A program made the translations under genes and the position numbers. This document shows, piece by piece, positions 41,245 to 49,588 of a stretch of DNA of 54,504 bases. How positions within the stretch are numbered: position 1 is the stretch's first letter; each line of letters begins with the position of its first letter. The DNA is from Mycobacterium sp. GA-1841 (GTDB lineage Bacteria; Actinomycetota; Actinomycetes; Mycobacteriales; Mycobacteriaceae), in the NCBI RefSeq assembly GCF_001954135.1, contig NZ_MBEQ01000089.1:1-54504 (forward strand). The letters are read 5' to 3'. Under the pieces are notes generated by a model. It was not told the origin of the DNA, did not search any database, and saw only the letters and a program-made list of their open reading frames with translations.

Positions 41245-41924
41245 CCTCCGACCGGGACGTGCCGGCCGACGCCCCGGCGGTTCAGCCGGGCTCGGGTGAT
41301 CGGGCCTTGGCAGCTGCTGCCGAACGCGCCAAGGTCACCGCCGGCCGCAACATTCCGGTCTTCGATGACCTGCCGTTACCTGCCGATACCGCCAACCTGC
41401 GCGACGGCGTCGAACTCAACGATGCGCTCCTGGCGCTGTTGCCGTTGGTCGGCGTCTGGCGCGGCGAGGGCGAAGGCCGCGACACCAACGGCGACTACCG
41501 GTTCGGCCAGCAGATCGTGGTCTCCCACGACGGCGGTGACTACCTGAACTGGGACTCCCGCTCCTGGCGGTTGACCGAATCCGGCGAATACGACTCCCCC
41601 GGCCTGCGGGAAACCGGCTTCTGGCGCTTCGTCACCGATCCCGACGATCCGACCGGCCGCGACGAATCCCAGGCCATCGAACTGCTGCTGGCCCATTCGG
41701 CCGGCTACGTCGAACTCTTCTACGGCAAGCCACTTACCCAGGCCTCCTGGGAACTGGTCACCGATGCCCTGGCCCGCAGTAAGTCGGGCCTGCTGGTCGG
41801 CGGCGCCAAGCGGCTCTACGGCATCGTCGAAGGCGGCGATCTCGGCTACGTCGAGGAACGCGTGGATGCCGACGGCGGTCTGGTACCGCACCTGTCGGCC
41901 CGACTGTCACGGTTCGTCGGCTGA
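41241..41924 (+). CDS. Nitrobindin-type heme protein (peroxynitrite isomerase), Rv0813c type
   Basis: 227 residues from GTG 41241, matching the length of Rv0813c. A fatty-acid-binding-protein-like beta barrel with the G-x-W-x-G-x-G motif (VGVWRGEGEG) and FGQQIVVSHDGGDYLNWDSR; nitrobindins bind ferric heme through a C-terminal His and scavenge peroxynitrite or NO. Here the C-terminal barrel strand VPHLSARLSRFVG supplies the likely His. A frame extending to 41196 lies inside the small membrane gene and is rejected. The stop overlaps the lipoprotein start (TGATG). Confidence 0.9.
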   Translation: MTSDRDVPADAPAVQPGSGDRALAAAAERAKVTAGRNIPVFDDLPLPADTANLRDGVELNDALLALLPLVGVWRGEGEGRDTNGDYRFGQQIVVSHDGGDYLNWDSRSWRLTESGEYDSPGLRETGFWRFVTDPDDPTGRDESQAIELLLAHSAGYVELFYGKPLTQASWELVTDALARSKSGLLVGGAKRLYGIVEGGDLGYVEERVDADGGLVPHLSARLSRFVG

Positions 41925-42172
41925 TGCGCCGCCCGATCATCACGGCGGGTCTGCTTGCCGCGGCTGCGATCCTTGCCGCCTGCTCGTCGGGGGGACCGCA
42001 GCCCGCCCCGACCTCGCCACCGCCCGAGCACGGGACGTACGCCCACTGTCTGACCGAGCACGGGGTGCCGGCAGCGCCCGGGCCGGTCGCCGGCCCGCCC
42101 GCCGGCGTCGACGATCAGACCTGGCAGCAGGCCACCAAAGCGTGTGCCACGCTGGCGCCGGGCCCCAGCTGA
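41924..42172 (+). CDS. Small putative lipoprotein
   Basis: 82 residues. Signal ITAGLLAAAAILAAC with a good lipobox (LAAC) and then Ser-Ser-Gly-Gly. The mature part is Pro-rich at first, then HCLTEHGVPAAPGPV and a helix WQQATKACATLAPGPS; two further cysteines could pair. ATG overlaps the nitrobindin stop, so it is the third gene of that operon. Function unknown. Confidence 0.75.
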   Translation: MRRPIITAGLLAAAAILAACSSGGPQPAPTSPPPEHGTYAHCLTEHGVPAAPGPVAGPPAGVDDQTWQQATKACATLAPGPS

Positions 42173-42204
42173 CCCGCACAACGCACGTATAACCGCCGGA
42201 CCCA

Positions 42205-42381
42205 GATATGGGGCGGCCCCCGAGCCGTAGTACCTGGTTGGACAAACCGGAGGCTCGGGGGCCGGGTGGCTGCGGGGAATTCGCCAGCGCGCTGCGGGCA
42301 ATACCCCGACGCTGCTAGCGGGCAGCCACCTCACATGTCCATAAGTCACTCAATTTGACGGACCACCTCCTTCCCTGTGTG
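42205..42381 (-). ncRNA. Candidate structured non-coding RNA of about 175 bases
   Basis: Minus strand. A promoter at 42388-42416 places the start near 42381. The predicted RNA has an AAGGAGGTGGTCC stretch close to the 5' end, then a closed domain: GGTGGCTGC (42330-42322 as read) with GCAGCCACC (42273-42265), and inside it CGGGG (42308-42304) with CCCCG (42277-42273). It ends in a 12-bp perfect stem, GGCCCCCGAGCC with GGCTCGGGGGCC (42263-42252 and 42226-42215), around a 25-base loop, as a terminator. No T run follows. The frame across it is open for about 50 codons but cuts through the stems; I prefer an RNA. Confidence 0.6.
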
Positions 42382-42387
42382 CCCACG

Positions 42388-42416
42388 AAGGTACCCCCGT
42401 CCGCGCAACCCGACAA
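42388..42416 (-). promoter_or_regulatory. Sigma-A-like promoter of the candidate ncRNA
   Basis: On the minus strand TTGTCG (42416-42411), 17 bases, then TACCTT (42393-42388). Both hexamers and the spacing fit a housekeeping mycobacterial promoter. It lies 17 bases behind the pabC-like stop codon and points to the structured region. Confidence 0.7.
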
Positions 42417-42432
42417 GCGATTTATCCGCCGC

Positions 42433-43311
42433 TCAACGGTCACTGCGCAGCGCCGCGTCGATCAGCGTCGCCATCTCGGCAGCCAGGGGCGCGTCCGGTA
42501 ACCGCTGCCCGTCCAGGGTGTGCACACGCGCGGCCAGCGTGATACTGGAAACAAGCCAAACCCCTTGTGCGGTCAGCAGATCCGCGGGTGTGAGGGCGCG
42601 GAAGTCGCAGTCGTACCCTTTGTTGCGGGCCACCTCGAACAGCGCCTGCTGGGTGGTGCCGCGCAGGATCGGATACCACGGCGGTGGGGTCAACAGCAGC
42701 GGGTGACCGTCGGTGTCCGCGGTCGCGATCACCACGGTGGAACGCGGGCCCTCCAAGAGGTAGCCGTCCGAGCTGACGAAGATCACGTCGCCGGCCCCGT
42801 GGCGTTCGGCGTGCCGCAGCGCCGCCATGTTCACCGCATAGGACAGGGTCTTGGCCCCGGCGGCAAGCCATGGCAGATCGCTGGCGCTGCGGGGCAGGCC
42901 CCGGTCGAGGGTGATCGCCGCGAGCCCGTCGCGCCGGGCCCCGGCCACCCGATCGGCGACCGCACCGATGGTGGCGAATGCCGTGGGCGGCGAACCGCTT
43001 TCCCGACCGCGGCTGTAGACCAACCGCAGCACGCCTTCGGCGTCGTGACCGGCGGCCCAGTGCCCCACTCCGAGCGCGACGGCGGCCCGCCAGGCATCCA
43101 GGTCGGGGGCAGGCAGGTCGAGCATCCTGGCCGACTGCGTCAGCCGGGCCAGGTGCGCCTCCAGCAGGCAGGGCCGGCCGTCCCGGACCAGCAGCGTCTC
43201 GAACACCCCGTCGCCGCGGACCGCGGCCAGCTCGTCGGCGTGCAGCAGCGGGACGTCGGGATCGTGGATCTGCCCGTCAAGGGTGACCAGCACGGCTGGT
43301 GGGCTTGCCAT
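42433..43311 (-). CDS. pabC: Aminodeoxychorismate lyase / branched-chain aminotransferase-like PLP protein (PabC-like, Rv0812)
   Basis: 292 residues from ATG 43311 (MASPPAVLVTLDG). Fold type IV pattern: HADELAAVRGDGVFETLLV, HLARLTQSA, RLVYSRGRESG, the PLP lysine in WLAAGAKTLSYAVNMAA, GYLLEGPRSTVVI and GTTQQALFEVA. Rv0812 has been assigned both as an aminodeoxychorismate lyase of folate synthesis and as a D-amino-acid transaminase-like protein; sequence alone does not decide. Divergent from ygfZ. Confidence 0.88.
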   Translation of the reverse strand: MASPPAVLVTLDGQIHDPDVPLLHADELAAVRGDGVFETLLVRDGRPCLLEAHLARLTQSARMLDLPAPDLDAWRAAVALGVGHWAAGHDAEGVLRLVYSRGRESGSPPTAFATIGAVADRVAGARRDGLAAITLDRGLPRSASDLPWLAAGAKTLSYAVNMAALRHAERHGAGDVIFVSSDGYLLEGPRSTVVIATADTDGHPLLLTPPPWYPILRGTTQQALFEVARNKGYDCDFRALTPADLLTAQGVWLVSSITLAARVHTLDGQRLPDAPLAAEMATLIDAALRSDR

Positions 43312-43374
43312 GGGGCGCCAGCGTAGCGCCAAGAGCACCGAGGGCGCGATCAGCCGCGAACGTAGAGTTGGCGT

Positions 43375-44469
43375 ATGACTGCACTACCGCCGGCAGTTCC
43401 GGCGCCCGAGGCCGGTCCCGACGCAGGCGCCGCGTGGCATTACGGTGATCCGCTCGGTGAACAACATGCCGCCGATCGCGGCGCGGTCGTGGTGGACCGG
43501 TCCCACCGCGCGGTGCTCACGTTGACCGGCAAGGACCGTCAGACGTGGTTGCACAGCATCTCCAGCCAGCATGTCAGTGCCCTGCCGGACGGGGCGGTCA
43601 CCGAGAACCTCAGCCTGGATCTGCAGGGCCGTGTCGAAGATCACTGGATTCAGACCGACCTCGGTGGGATCACCTACCTGGACACCGAGCCATGGCGCGG
43701 CGAGCCGTTGCTGGCCTATCTGCGCAAGATGGTGTTCTGGGCCGAGGTGCAGATCGAACCGGCCGATCTGGCGGTGCTGTCGCTGCTCGGCCCGGGTTTG
43801 GCCGACGGGGCGGTGATCAAGGCCCTGGGCTGTGACGAGCTGCCCGAAGAGTCGACGGCCACGCCCCTGTCCGGCGGTGGATTCGTCCGCAGGCTCCCGG
43901 CCGCGGGCCTCGAACTGGACCTGGTGGTGCCGCGCGAGTCCGTGCCCATCTACCTGCAGAAGCTCACCGACGCCGGGGTGCGCCCGGCCGGTGTCTGGGC
44001 GTACGAGGCGCATCGGGTGGCCGCCCGCCGCCCCCGGCTGGGCGTGGACACCGATGAGCGGACCATTCCACACGAGGTCGGCTGGATCGGCGGCCCCGGC
44101 GTCGGCGCCGTCCACCTCGACAAGGGCTGCTACCGCGGCCAGGAGACCGTCGCGCGGGTCCACAACCTGGGCAAACCGCCCCGCATGCTGGTGACTCTGC
44201 ACCTCGACGGCGGTGCGGAGCGACCGGCGACCGGGGACCCGGTGACCGCCGGCGGACGCAACGTCGGCCGGATCGGCACGGTCGTGGAGCATGCCGACGA
44301 GGGACCGATCGCTCTGGCACTGCTCAAGCGGGGATTGCCGGCCGATACCGAGCTGATGGCCGGAAGCGAGCCGCAAGTGCCCGCCGCGATCGATCCGGAG
44401 TCGCTGCCTGCAGCGGATGCCACGGCCGGGGCCGGTCGCGCCGCTGTCGAGCGGCTGCGGGGCCGTTGA
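43375..44469 (+). CDS. ygfZ: YgfZ/GcvT-like folate-binding protein
   Basis: 364 residues. GcvT-like folate domain (DRSHRAVLTLTGKDRQTWLH, SSQHVSALPDGA) and the YgfZ signature KGCYRGQETVARV with its essential Cys. It supports assembly or repair of certain Fe-S clusters with tetrahydrofolate. A TAGAGT -10 lies 6 bases before the ATG: leaderless. Paired back to back with pabC, a folate link that is conserved in mycobacteria. Confidence 0.92.
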   Translation: MTALPPAVPAPEAGPDAGAAWHYGDPLGEQHAADRGAVVVDRSHRAVLTLTGKDRQTWLHSISSQHVSALPDGAVTENLSLDLQGRVEDHWIQTDLGGITYLDTEPWRGEPLLAYLRKMVFWAEVQIEPADLAVLSLLGPGLADGAVIKALGCDELPEESTATPLSGGGFVRRLPAAGLELDLVVPRESVPIYLQKLTDAGVRPAGVWAYEAHRVAARRPRLGVDTDERTIPHEVGWIGGPGVGAVHLDKGCYRGQETVARVHNLGKPPRMLVTLHLDGGAERPATGDPVTAGGRNVGRIGTVVEHADEGPIALALLKRGLPADTELMAGSEPQVPAAIDPESLPAADATAGAGRAAVERLRGR

Positions 44470-44620
44470 GCCGTCGAACCCCTGGGCCGGTCACCGTGCG
44501 GCAGGGCCTGGCAGCACTTCCCGCCGGGGCACGGTAAAGTGTCGGCAGGACAATAAAGACACACAGATCGGAGCCGCCTAGTAATTGGGCCGCTCCGTTA
44601 TTGCGCGAGGGGGTCCCCCC

Positions 44621-44794
44621 ATGGGCCGCGGCCGGGCGAAGGCAAAGCAGACCAAGGTTGCACGTGAGCTGAAGTACAGCTCACCGAACACCGACTTCAG
44701 TCAGCTCCAACGTGAGCTGTCGGGATCTCCCGATTCCGGTGACGTCAATGACGACGCCGACGAATGGTCGGGTGAGGATGACTGGCGGCGCTGA
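44621..44794 (+). CDS. DUF3073 small protein (Rv0810c type)
   Basis: 57 residues from ATG 44621 (MGRGRAKAKQTKVARELKY). A basic N-terminus (GRGRAKAKQTK) then LKYSSPNTDFSQLQREL and an acidic tail rich in Asp. Universal in actinobacteria, function unknown; the basic half may bind nucleic acid. Directly before the ATG lies GAGGGGGTCCCCCC, in which the ribosome site can pair with its neighbour. An upstream in-frame TTG at 44585 is less likely. Confidence 0.88.
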   Translation: MGRGRAKAKQTKVARELKYSSPNTDFSQLQRELSGSPDSGDVNDDADEWSGEDDWRR

Positions 44795-44822
44795 GCCGTC
44801 AGCACTCCGTCGCAGCTCTCAG

Positions 44823-44871
44823 AGACAGGTCGCGCTGGTTACGCAGAACGCTTACCAGCGCGACCTTGTCT
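44823..44871. terminator. Bidirectional terminator between DUF3073 and purM
   Basis: The arms 44823-44839 and 44854-44871 pair over 17 bp with one bulged A (GACAGGTCGCGCTGGT type stem) around a 14-base loop. It lies between convergent genes, 6 bases from the purM stop. No long T run on either side. Confidence 0.75.
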
Positions 44872-44877
44872 GATTGC

Positions 44878-45969
44878 CTAGAACCGCGGATGCTGTCCGA
44901 CCAGCTGGGCGCGCACACTGTCCTTGCCGCCCTTCTCGACGGTTCCCAGCGTCCAGCACTGCAGGTGCCGTGCGGTCAGGATGGCCAGCGCACGGTCGGT
45001 GTCCTCGGGGGCGACGACCGCGACCATCCCGACGCCCATGTTGAACGTCTTCTCCATCTCGGCACGCTCGATGCGTCCGCGCTGGGCGATCATCTGGAAC
45101 ACCGGTGCCGGCGTCCACGTGCCGCGATCGAGTTCCGCGGTCAGTCCGTGCGGCACGACGCGCTCCAGGTTGCCCGCCAGGCCACCGCCGGTGACGTGGC
45201 AGAACGTGCGGACCTGGGTTTCGGCGGCCAGCGCCAGGCAGTCCTTGGCGTAGATGCGGGTCGGCTCGAGAAGCTCTTCACCGAGCGTCCGGCCGAATTC
45301 CTCGACATGGCCGGCCAGGTTCATCCGGTCGATCTCCAGCAACACCTTGCGGGCCAATGAGTAGCCGTTGGAGTGCAGCCCGCTCGACGCCATCGCGATG
45401 ATCACATCGCCCGGGCGGACGCGGTCGGGCCCGAGCACGTCGTCGGCCTCGACAATGCCGACACCGGTCGCGGAGATGTCGTAGTGATCGGGTTCCATCA
45501 GGCCCGGGTGCTCGGCCGTTTCCCCGCCCAGCAACGCGCAACCGGCCTGCACACACCCTTCGGCGATACCGGCGACGATGGCGCTGACCCGCTCGGGGAC
45601 GGTGCGCCCGACGGCGATGTAGTCCTGCAAGAACAGCGGCTCGGCTCCGCACACCACGAGGTCGTCGACCACCATGGCGACCAGGTCCAAGCCGACGGTG
45701 TCGTGCTTGTCCATGGCCTGGGCGACGGCCAGCTTGGTGCCGACGCCGTCGGTGGAGGCGGCCAGTACCGGCTCGCGGTATCCGCCGCGTAAGGCGAACA
45801 GTCCCGCAAAGCCGCCCAGGCCGCCCCGGACCTCGGGGCGGGTGGCCTTGGCGGCGAGTGGTTTGAAGAGTTCGACCGCGCGGTCACCGGCTTCGATGTC
45901 CACTCCGGCCGACGCATAGGAAATGCTGTGTTGTTCGGCGATGCCGTGCTGTTCGGCGCCCTTAGTCAT
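44878..45969 (-). CDS. purM: Phosphoribosylformylglycinamidine cyclo-ligase PurM
   Basis: 363 residues from ATG 45969. YASAGVDIEAGDRAVELFKP, LAASTDGVGTKLAVAQAM, LVAMVVDDLVVCGAEPLFLQDYIAVG, LLGGETAEHPG and GGGLAGNLERVVP are the PurM ATP- and FGAM-binding motifs. It makes aminoimidazole ribonucleotide, step 5 of purine synthesis. 90 bases downstream of purF on the same strand. Confidence 0.96.
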   Translation of the reverse strand: MTKGAEQHGIAEQHSISYASAGVDIEAGDRAVELFKPLAAKATRPEVRGGLGGFAGLFALRGGYREPVLAASTDGVGTKLAVAQAMDKHDTVGLDLVAMVVDDLVVCGAEPLFLQDYIAVGRTVPERVSAIVAGIAEGCVQAGCALLGGETAEHPGLMEPDHYDISATGVGIVEADDVLGPDRVRPGDVIIAMASSGLHSNGYSLARKVLLEIDRMNLAGHVEEFGRTLGEELLEPTRIYAKDCLALAAETQVRTFCHVTGGGLAGNLERVVPHGLTAELDRGTWTPAPVFQMIAQRGRIERAEMEKTFNMGVGMVAVVAPEDTDRALAILTARHLQCWTLGTVEKGGKDSVRAQLVGQHPRF

Positions 45970-46058
45970 CGGATGCAAGGCTACCGCCCCGCTGTTTCGG
46001 GGGTACAGCGCAGGAGGTGTTAAGCGCGCGTCAGGGACCCGTCAGCCGCGGCGCGACG

Positions 46059-47600
46059 TCAGGGACGCCTGAGCGCCGACACGTTGTCGTTGTCGGCCGT
46101 CACCGGGACCCCGGTACGAGCCGCGGTGGCAAGCATCTGCTCGACGACGTTCTTACCCAACGCTGCTTCGCCGGGCAGCTCGATCGGGTAGTTGCCGTCG
46201 AAGCAGGCCGAGCACAGCCGGGTGGGAGGCTGTTCGGTGGCGGCGATCATGCCCTGCTGAGAGATGTAGCCCAGGCTGTCGGCGCCGATCGCATGCCGCA
46301 CGGCCTCGAGCATCTCGCCGGGGTGTTCGGCAGAGGCGGCGTTGGCGATCAGCTCGGCCGGGGTGGCGAAGTCGATGCCGTAGAAGCAGGGCCATTTCAC
46401 CGGCGGCGACGCGATGCGCACGTGCACCTCCAGCGCTCCGGCCTCCCGCAGCATCCGCACCAACGCGCGCTGGGTGTTGCCGCGCACGATCGAGTCGTCG
46501 ACGACGATGAGCCGCTTGCCGCGGATCACCTCTCGCAGCGGGTTGAGCTTGAGCCGGATCCCCAGCTGGCGGATGGTCTGCGAGGGCTGGATGAACGTGC
46601 GGCCCACGTAGGCGTTCTTCATCAGGCCCTGCCCGAAGGGGATACCGGATTCCTGCGCGTAGCCGACCGCGGCCGGCGTGCCCGACTCCGGGACGCCGAT
46701 CACCAGATCGGCGTCGACGGGATGTTCGCGGGCCAGCCGCCGGCCGATGTCGACGCGGGTGGCGTGCACCGAGCGGCCCACCAGCGTGCTGTCCGGGCGG
46801 GCGAGGTAGACGTATTCGAAGACGCAGCCCTTGGGTTCGGGATTGGCGAACCGGGTGGAGCGCACCCCGTCGGCGTCGATGGCCAGTAGTTCGCCCGGCT
46901 CGATGTCGCGGACGAAGGAGGCGCCGACGATGTCGAGCGCGGCGGTTTCCGATGCCACCACCCAGCCGCGGTCGAGCCGGCCCAGCGCCAGCGGACGCAC
47001 ACCGTGCGGATCGCGCGCGGCGTAGAGGGTGTTCTCGTCCATGAAGGTCAGGCAAAACGCCCCGCGCACGGTGGGCAGCAGTTCCAGGGCGGCCTGCTCG
47101 AGGGTCGCGTCGGCGGCGCCGTGGGCCAGCAACGCGCCCAGGATGTCGGAATCGGTGGTCGCGGTGAGCGCTGCCTGCGCGGCCCGCACATCGACGAGCC
47201 CGGCCTCGCGGGCCCGGGTGGCCAGTTCAGCGGTATTGACGAGGTTGCCGTTGTGGCCGAGTGCGACGCCGGTGCCGGCCGCGGTGTTGCGGAATACCGG
47301 CTGGGCGTTCTCCCAGGTGGTCGACCCGGTGGTGGAGTAGCGGCAGTGGCCGACGGCGACGTGACCCGGCATGGCGGCCAGAGTCTGTTCGTCGAACACC
47401 TGGCTGACCAACCCGAGGTCTTTGAACACCAGGATCTGCGACCCGTCCGACACTGCGATTCCGGCGGCTTCCTGCCCTCGGTGCTGCAGTGCGTACAGGC
47501 CGTAGTACGTGAGCTTGGCGACGTCTTCACCCGGGGCCCAGACCCCGAATACGCCGCACTCCTCGCGCGGTTCGTTCTCGTCGAGTTGCTGACCAGTCAC
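46059..47600 (-). CDS. purF: Amidophosphoribosyltransferase PurF
   Basis: 513 residues from GTG 47600 (MTGQQLDENEPREECGVFG). The propeptide ends before Cys15 (EE-CGVFG), the glutaminase nucleophile after cleavage. Then LQHRGQEAAGIAV, GHCRYSTTG, DPHGVRPLALG; the PRPP loop LIVVDDSIVRGNTQRALV is in the C-terminal half, and conserved cysteines near the end (CFYGID, ACFDGNYPIELP) fit an Fe-S cluster as in Bacillus PurF. First committed step of purine synthesis. Confidence 0.96.
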   Translation of the reverse strand: MTGQQLDENEPREECGVFGVWAPGEDVAKLTYYGLYALQHRGQEAAGIAVSDGSQILVFKDLGLVSQVFDEQTLAAMPGHVAVGHCRYSTTGSTTWENAQPVFRNTAAGTGVALGHNGNLVNTAELATRAREAGLVDVRAAQAALTATTDSDILGALLAHGAADATLEQAALELLPTVRGAFCLTFMDENTLYAARDPHGVRPLALGRLDRGWVVASETAALDIVGASFVRDIEPGELLAIDADGVRSTRFANPEPKGCVFEYVYLARPDSTLVGRSVHATRVDIGRRLAREHPVDADLVIGVPESGTPAAVGYAQESGIPFGQGLMKNAYVGRTFIQPSQTIRQLGIRLKLNPLREVIRGKRLIVVDDSIVRGNTQRALVRMLREAGALEVHVRIASPPVKWPCFYGIDFATPAELIANAASAEHPGEMLEAVRHAIGADSLGYISQQGMIAATEQPPTRLCSACFDGNYPIELPGEAALGKNVVEQMLATAARTGVPVTADNDNVSALRRP

Positions 47601-47811
47601 GATAGGGCTGCTCCCGGGGCGGCGGTTGGTGACATAACTGAGTCTACGGTCCAGCCGGCCCAACAAAAGAATCGAATGGCCGGTGTGGCATCAAGGTTTT
47701 CAACAGCCCAGGAGGCGATCGCATTTCCGTACGCGCCGCCCGACGGTGTGACACGCCGCACCCGTCAACGTCGGGATAACCTCGTCGACCCACTACATGC
47801 CAAGGGCAAGG

Positions 47812-49164
47812 ATGGTTTTCGTGACACGCCAACTCCCGGAGACGCTGCAAACCACGAGTCCGACAGCCGGGGATGACACCCCGCTGCCGGCGTGGCCGGA
47901 GGTGACGAAGATCGCATTCCGGTTCTGCTTCCTGTACTTCGGTCTGTTCAGCCTGATGTTCGCGCAGATCCTGTTCGCGTTCCTCGGTGTGGTGGGCCAC
48001 TGGTTGCCGGACCGGGCCGTGATGTGGCAGATGACCATGCTCGAGCCGTTGCTGCGTTGGGTCGGCTCGCATGTCTTCGGGGTCGAGGCGGTGCTGCACC
48101 GGGATTCGGGCAGCGGCGACCAGGCCGCGATCTGGGTGATGGTGTTCTGTCTGGCGGTCGTCGCAGTCGTGGGTACCGCGGTGTGGTCACTGGTGGATCG
48201 GGGGCGTCGCGACTATGCCCGGTTGTGGGCCTGGTTTCTGACGTTCCTCCGGTTGTGTGTGGCCGGGCAGATGCTGTTCTACGGGTTCGCCAAGCTGGTC
48301 CCGACGCAGATGCCGGCCCCTCCGCTGGCGGCCCTGCTGCGCCCGTACGGCGAGTTCAGTCCCGCCTCGGTGCTGTGGTTGCAGGTCGGCAGTTCATATC
48401 CGTACGAGATGGCGCTCGGCGCGGTCGAGGTCCTCGCCGGGCTGCTGCTCTTCGTTCCGCGGACCGCGACCTTGGGCGCACTGCTGGGCGTGTCCGCCAT
48501 GGCGCAGGTGTTCCTGCTGAACATGACCTTCGACGTGCCGGTCAAGATTCTCTCCGGGCATCTGCTGTTGATGGGGCTGGTGTTGTTGGCGCCGCAGTAC
48601 CGCCGGCTGGCGGACTTCCTGGTGTTGCAGCGCGACACGGGGCCGGCCCGCCAACCTGACCTCTTCGCGTCTGCGCGCGCGAACACCATCGCGGCACGGG
48701 TCCAGGGCCTGCTGGGTATCTGGATGGTGGCCGGCTGCGTCCTGACCAGCTGGCAGAGCTGGACCGAGTATGGCGGTGGCCGCGACAAGCCCGAGCTGTA
48801 CGGGATCTGGACGGTGAGCCGGTTCGACGTCGACGGTAGGACCGCCCCGCCGCTGATTACCGACCAGCACCGTTGGCAGCGCGTCGTTTTCGACACCCCC
48901 GAGGTGGTCACCTATCAGCGAATGACCGGTGAATTGGTGGACGCGCCGGTCAAGGTCGACGGAGACCACCTGACATTGTCGGGACCGGACGGTTCCCCGC
49001 TGGCCGCGCTCACCGCGACCCGACCGTCGCCGCAGCAGCTTCAGCTGACCGGTGAGCTGTCCGGCCGGAATGTCGGGATCTGGCTGGATCGCTACGACCT
49101 CGACCAGTTCACCCTGCGTAACCGGGGCTTCCACTGGGTGCAGGAGTATCCGTACTTCCGGTAG
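47812..49164 (+). CDS. DoxX-like integral membrane protein with extracytoplasmic domain
   Basis: 450 residues from ATG 47812; GTG 47821, with AAGGA 9 bases ahead, is an equal alternative. About seven hydrophobic helices, among them FCFLYFGLFSLMFAQILFAF, WVMVFCLAVVAVVGTAVW, the DoxX-like LRLCVAGQMLFYGFAKLVP and AVEVLAGLLLFVP. A C-terminal soluble part (about 345-450) of beta strands follows (GIWTVSRFDVDGR... LTLSGPDGSPLAALTATRP). Function unknown. Divergent from purF. Confidence 0.75.
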   Translation: MVFVTRQLPETLQTTSPTAGDDTPLPAWPEVTKIAFRFCFLYFGLFSLMFAQILFAFLGVVGHWLPDRAVMWQMTMLEPLLRWVGSHVFGVEAVLHRDSGSGDQAAIWVMVFCLAVVAVVGTAVWSLVDRGRRDYARLWAWFLTFLRLCVAGQMLFYGFAKLVPTQMPAPPLAALLRPYGEFSPASVLWLQVGSSYPYEMALGAVEVLAGLLLFVPRTATLGALLGVSAMAQVFLLNMTFDVPVKILSGHLLLMGLVLLAPQYRRLADFLVLQRDTGPARQPDLFASARANTIAARVQGLLGIWMVAGCVLTSWQSWTEYGGGRDKPELYGIWTVSRFDVDGRTAPPLITDQHRWQRVVFDTPEVVTYQRMTGELVDAPVKVDGDHLTLSGPDGSPLAALTATRPSPQQLQLTGELSGRNVGIWLDRYDLDQFTLRNRGFHWVQEYPYFR

Positions 49165-49174
49165 TCAGTGCCCT

Positions 49175-49570
49175 TCAGTGGCCTTCGGGGTCGAGCGGCA
49201 CCAGCGGCAGCCACCGGTCCACCTCGCCGGCCCGTGATCCCGACATCTGCACCGCGGCCCCGGCTGCATCGAGTCCGAGGAGCCCGGTGGCCAGCAACAG
49301 CCAGGTGCGGGCGTCGGTTTCCACCACGTTGGGCGGGTTGCCCCGGGTGTGGCGGGGCCCCTCGATGCACTGCACCGCCACGAATTGCGGTATCCGTACC
49401 TCGACGCTGGCGCCCGGGGCGACGGCGGCCAGGGTGCGGGCGGTCAGCCGGACGGCGTCGGCCAGTTCGGCGCGCACCGGTTCCGGCTGGGTCGGGTCAC
49501 GCAACCAGTCGGCCACGGCGCCAACCGCTGCCCGGGTCTTTTGCGGATCGACACTGCCTCGTGCGGCCAT
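49175..49570 (-). CDS. Sterol carrier family protein, Rv0807 type
   Basis: 131 residues from ATG 49570 (MAARGSVDPQKTRAAV). An N-terminal helix (AVGAVADWLRDP), then helices RAELADAVRLTARTLAAVAPGA and the strand pattern VEVRIPQFVAVQCIEGPRHTRG, PPNVVETDARTWLLLATGLL, an SCP2-like fold as annotated for Rv0807. A longer frame upstream overlaps the MCE gene and is rejected. Its start is only 18 bases from the divergent MCE start. Confidence 0.85.
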   Translation of the reverse strand: MAARGSVDPQKTRAAVGAVADWLRDPTQPEPVRAELADAVRLTARTLAAVAPGASVEVRIPQFVAVQCIEGPRHTRGNPPNVVETDARTWLLLATGLLGLDAAGAAVQMSGSRAGEVDRWLPLVPLDPEGH

Positions 49571-49588
49571 GTCATAGAGTCTCGCAAA

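Noticed and set aside
41846..42349. 167-codon minus-strand ORF over the nitrobindin, lipoprotein and ncRNA region
   Set aside because: Antisense to two good genes and passing through perfect RNA stems; composition fits a GC-driven spurious frame.
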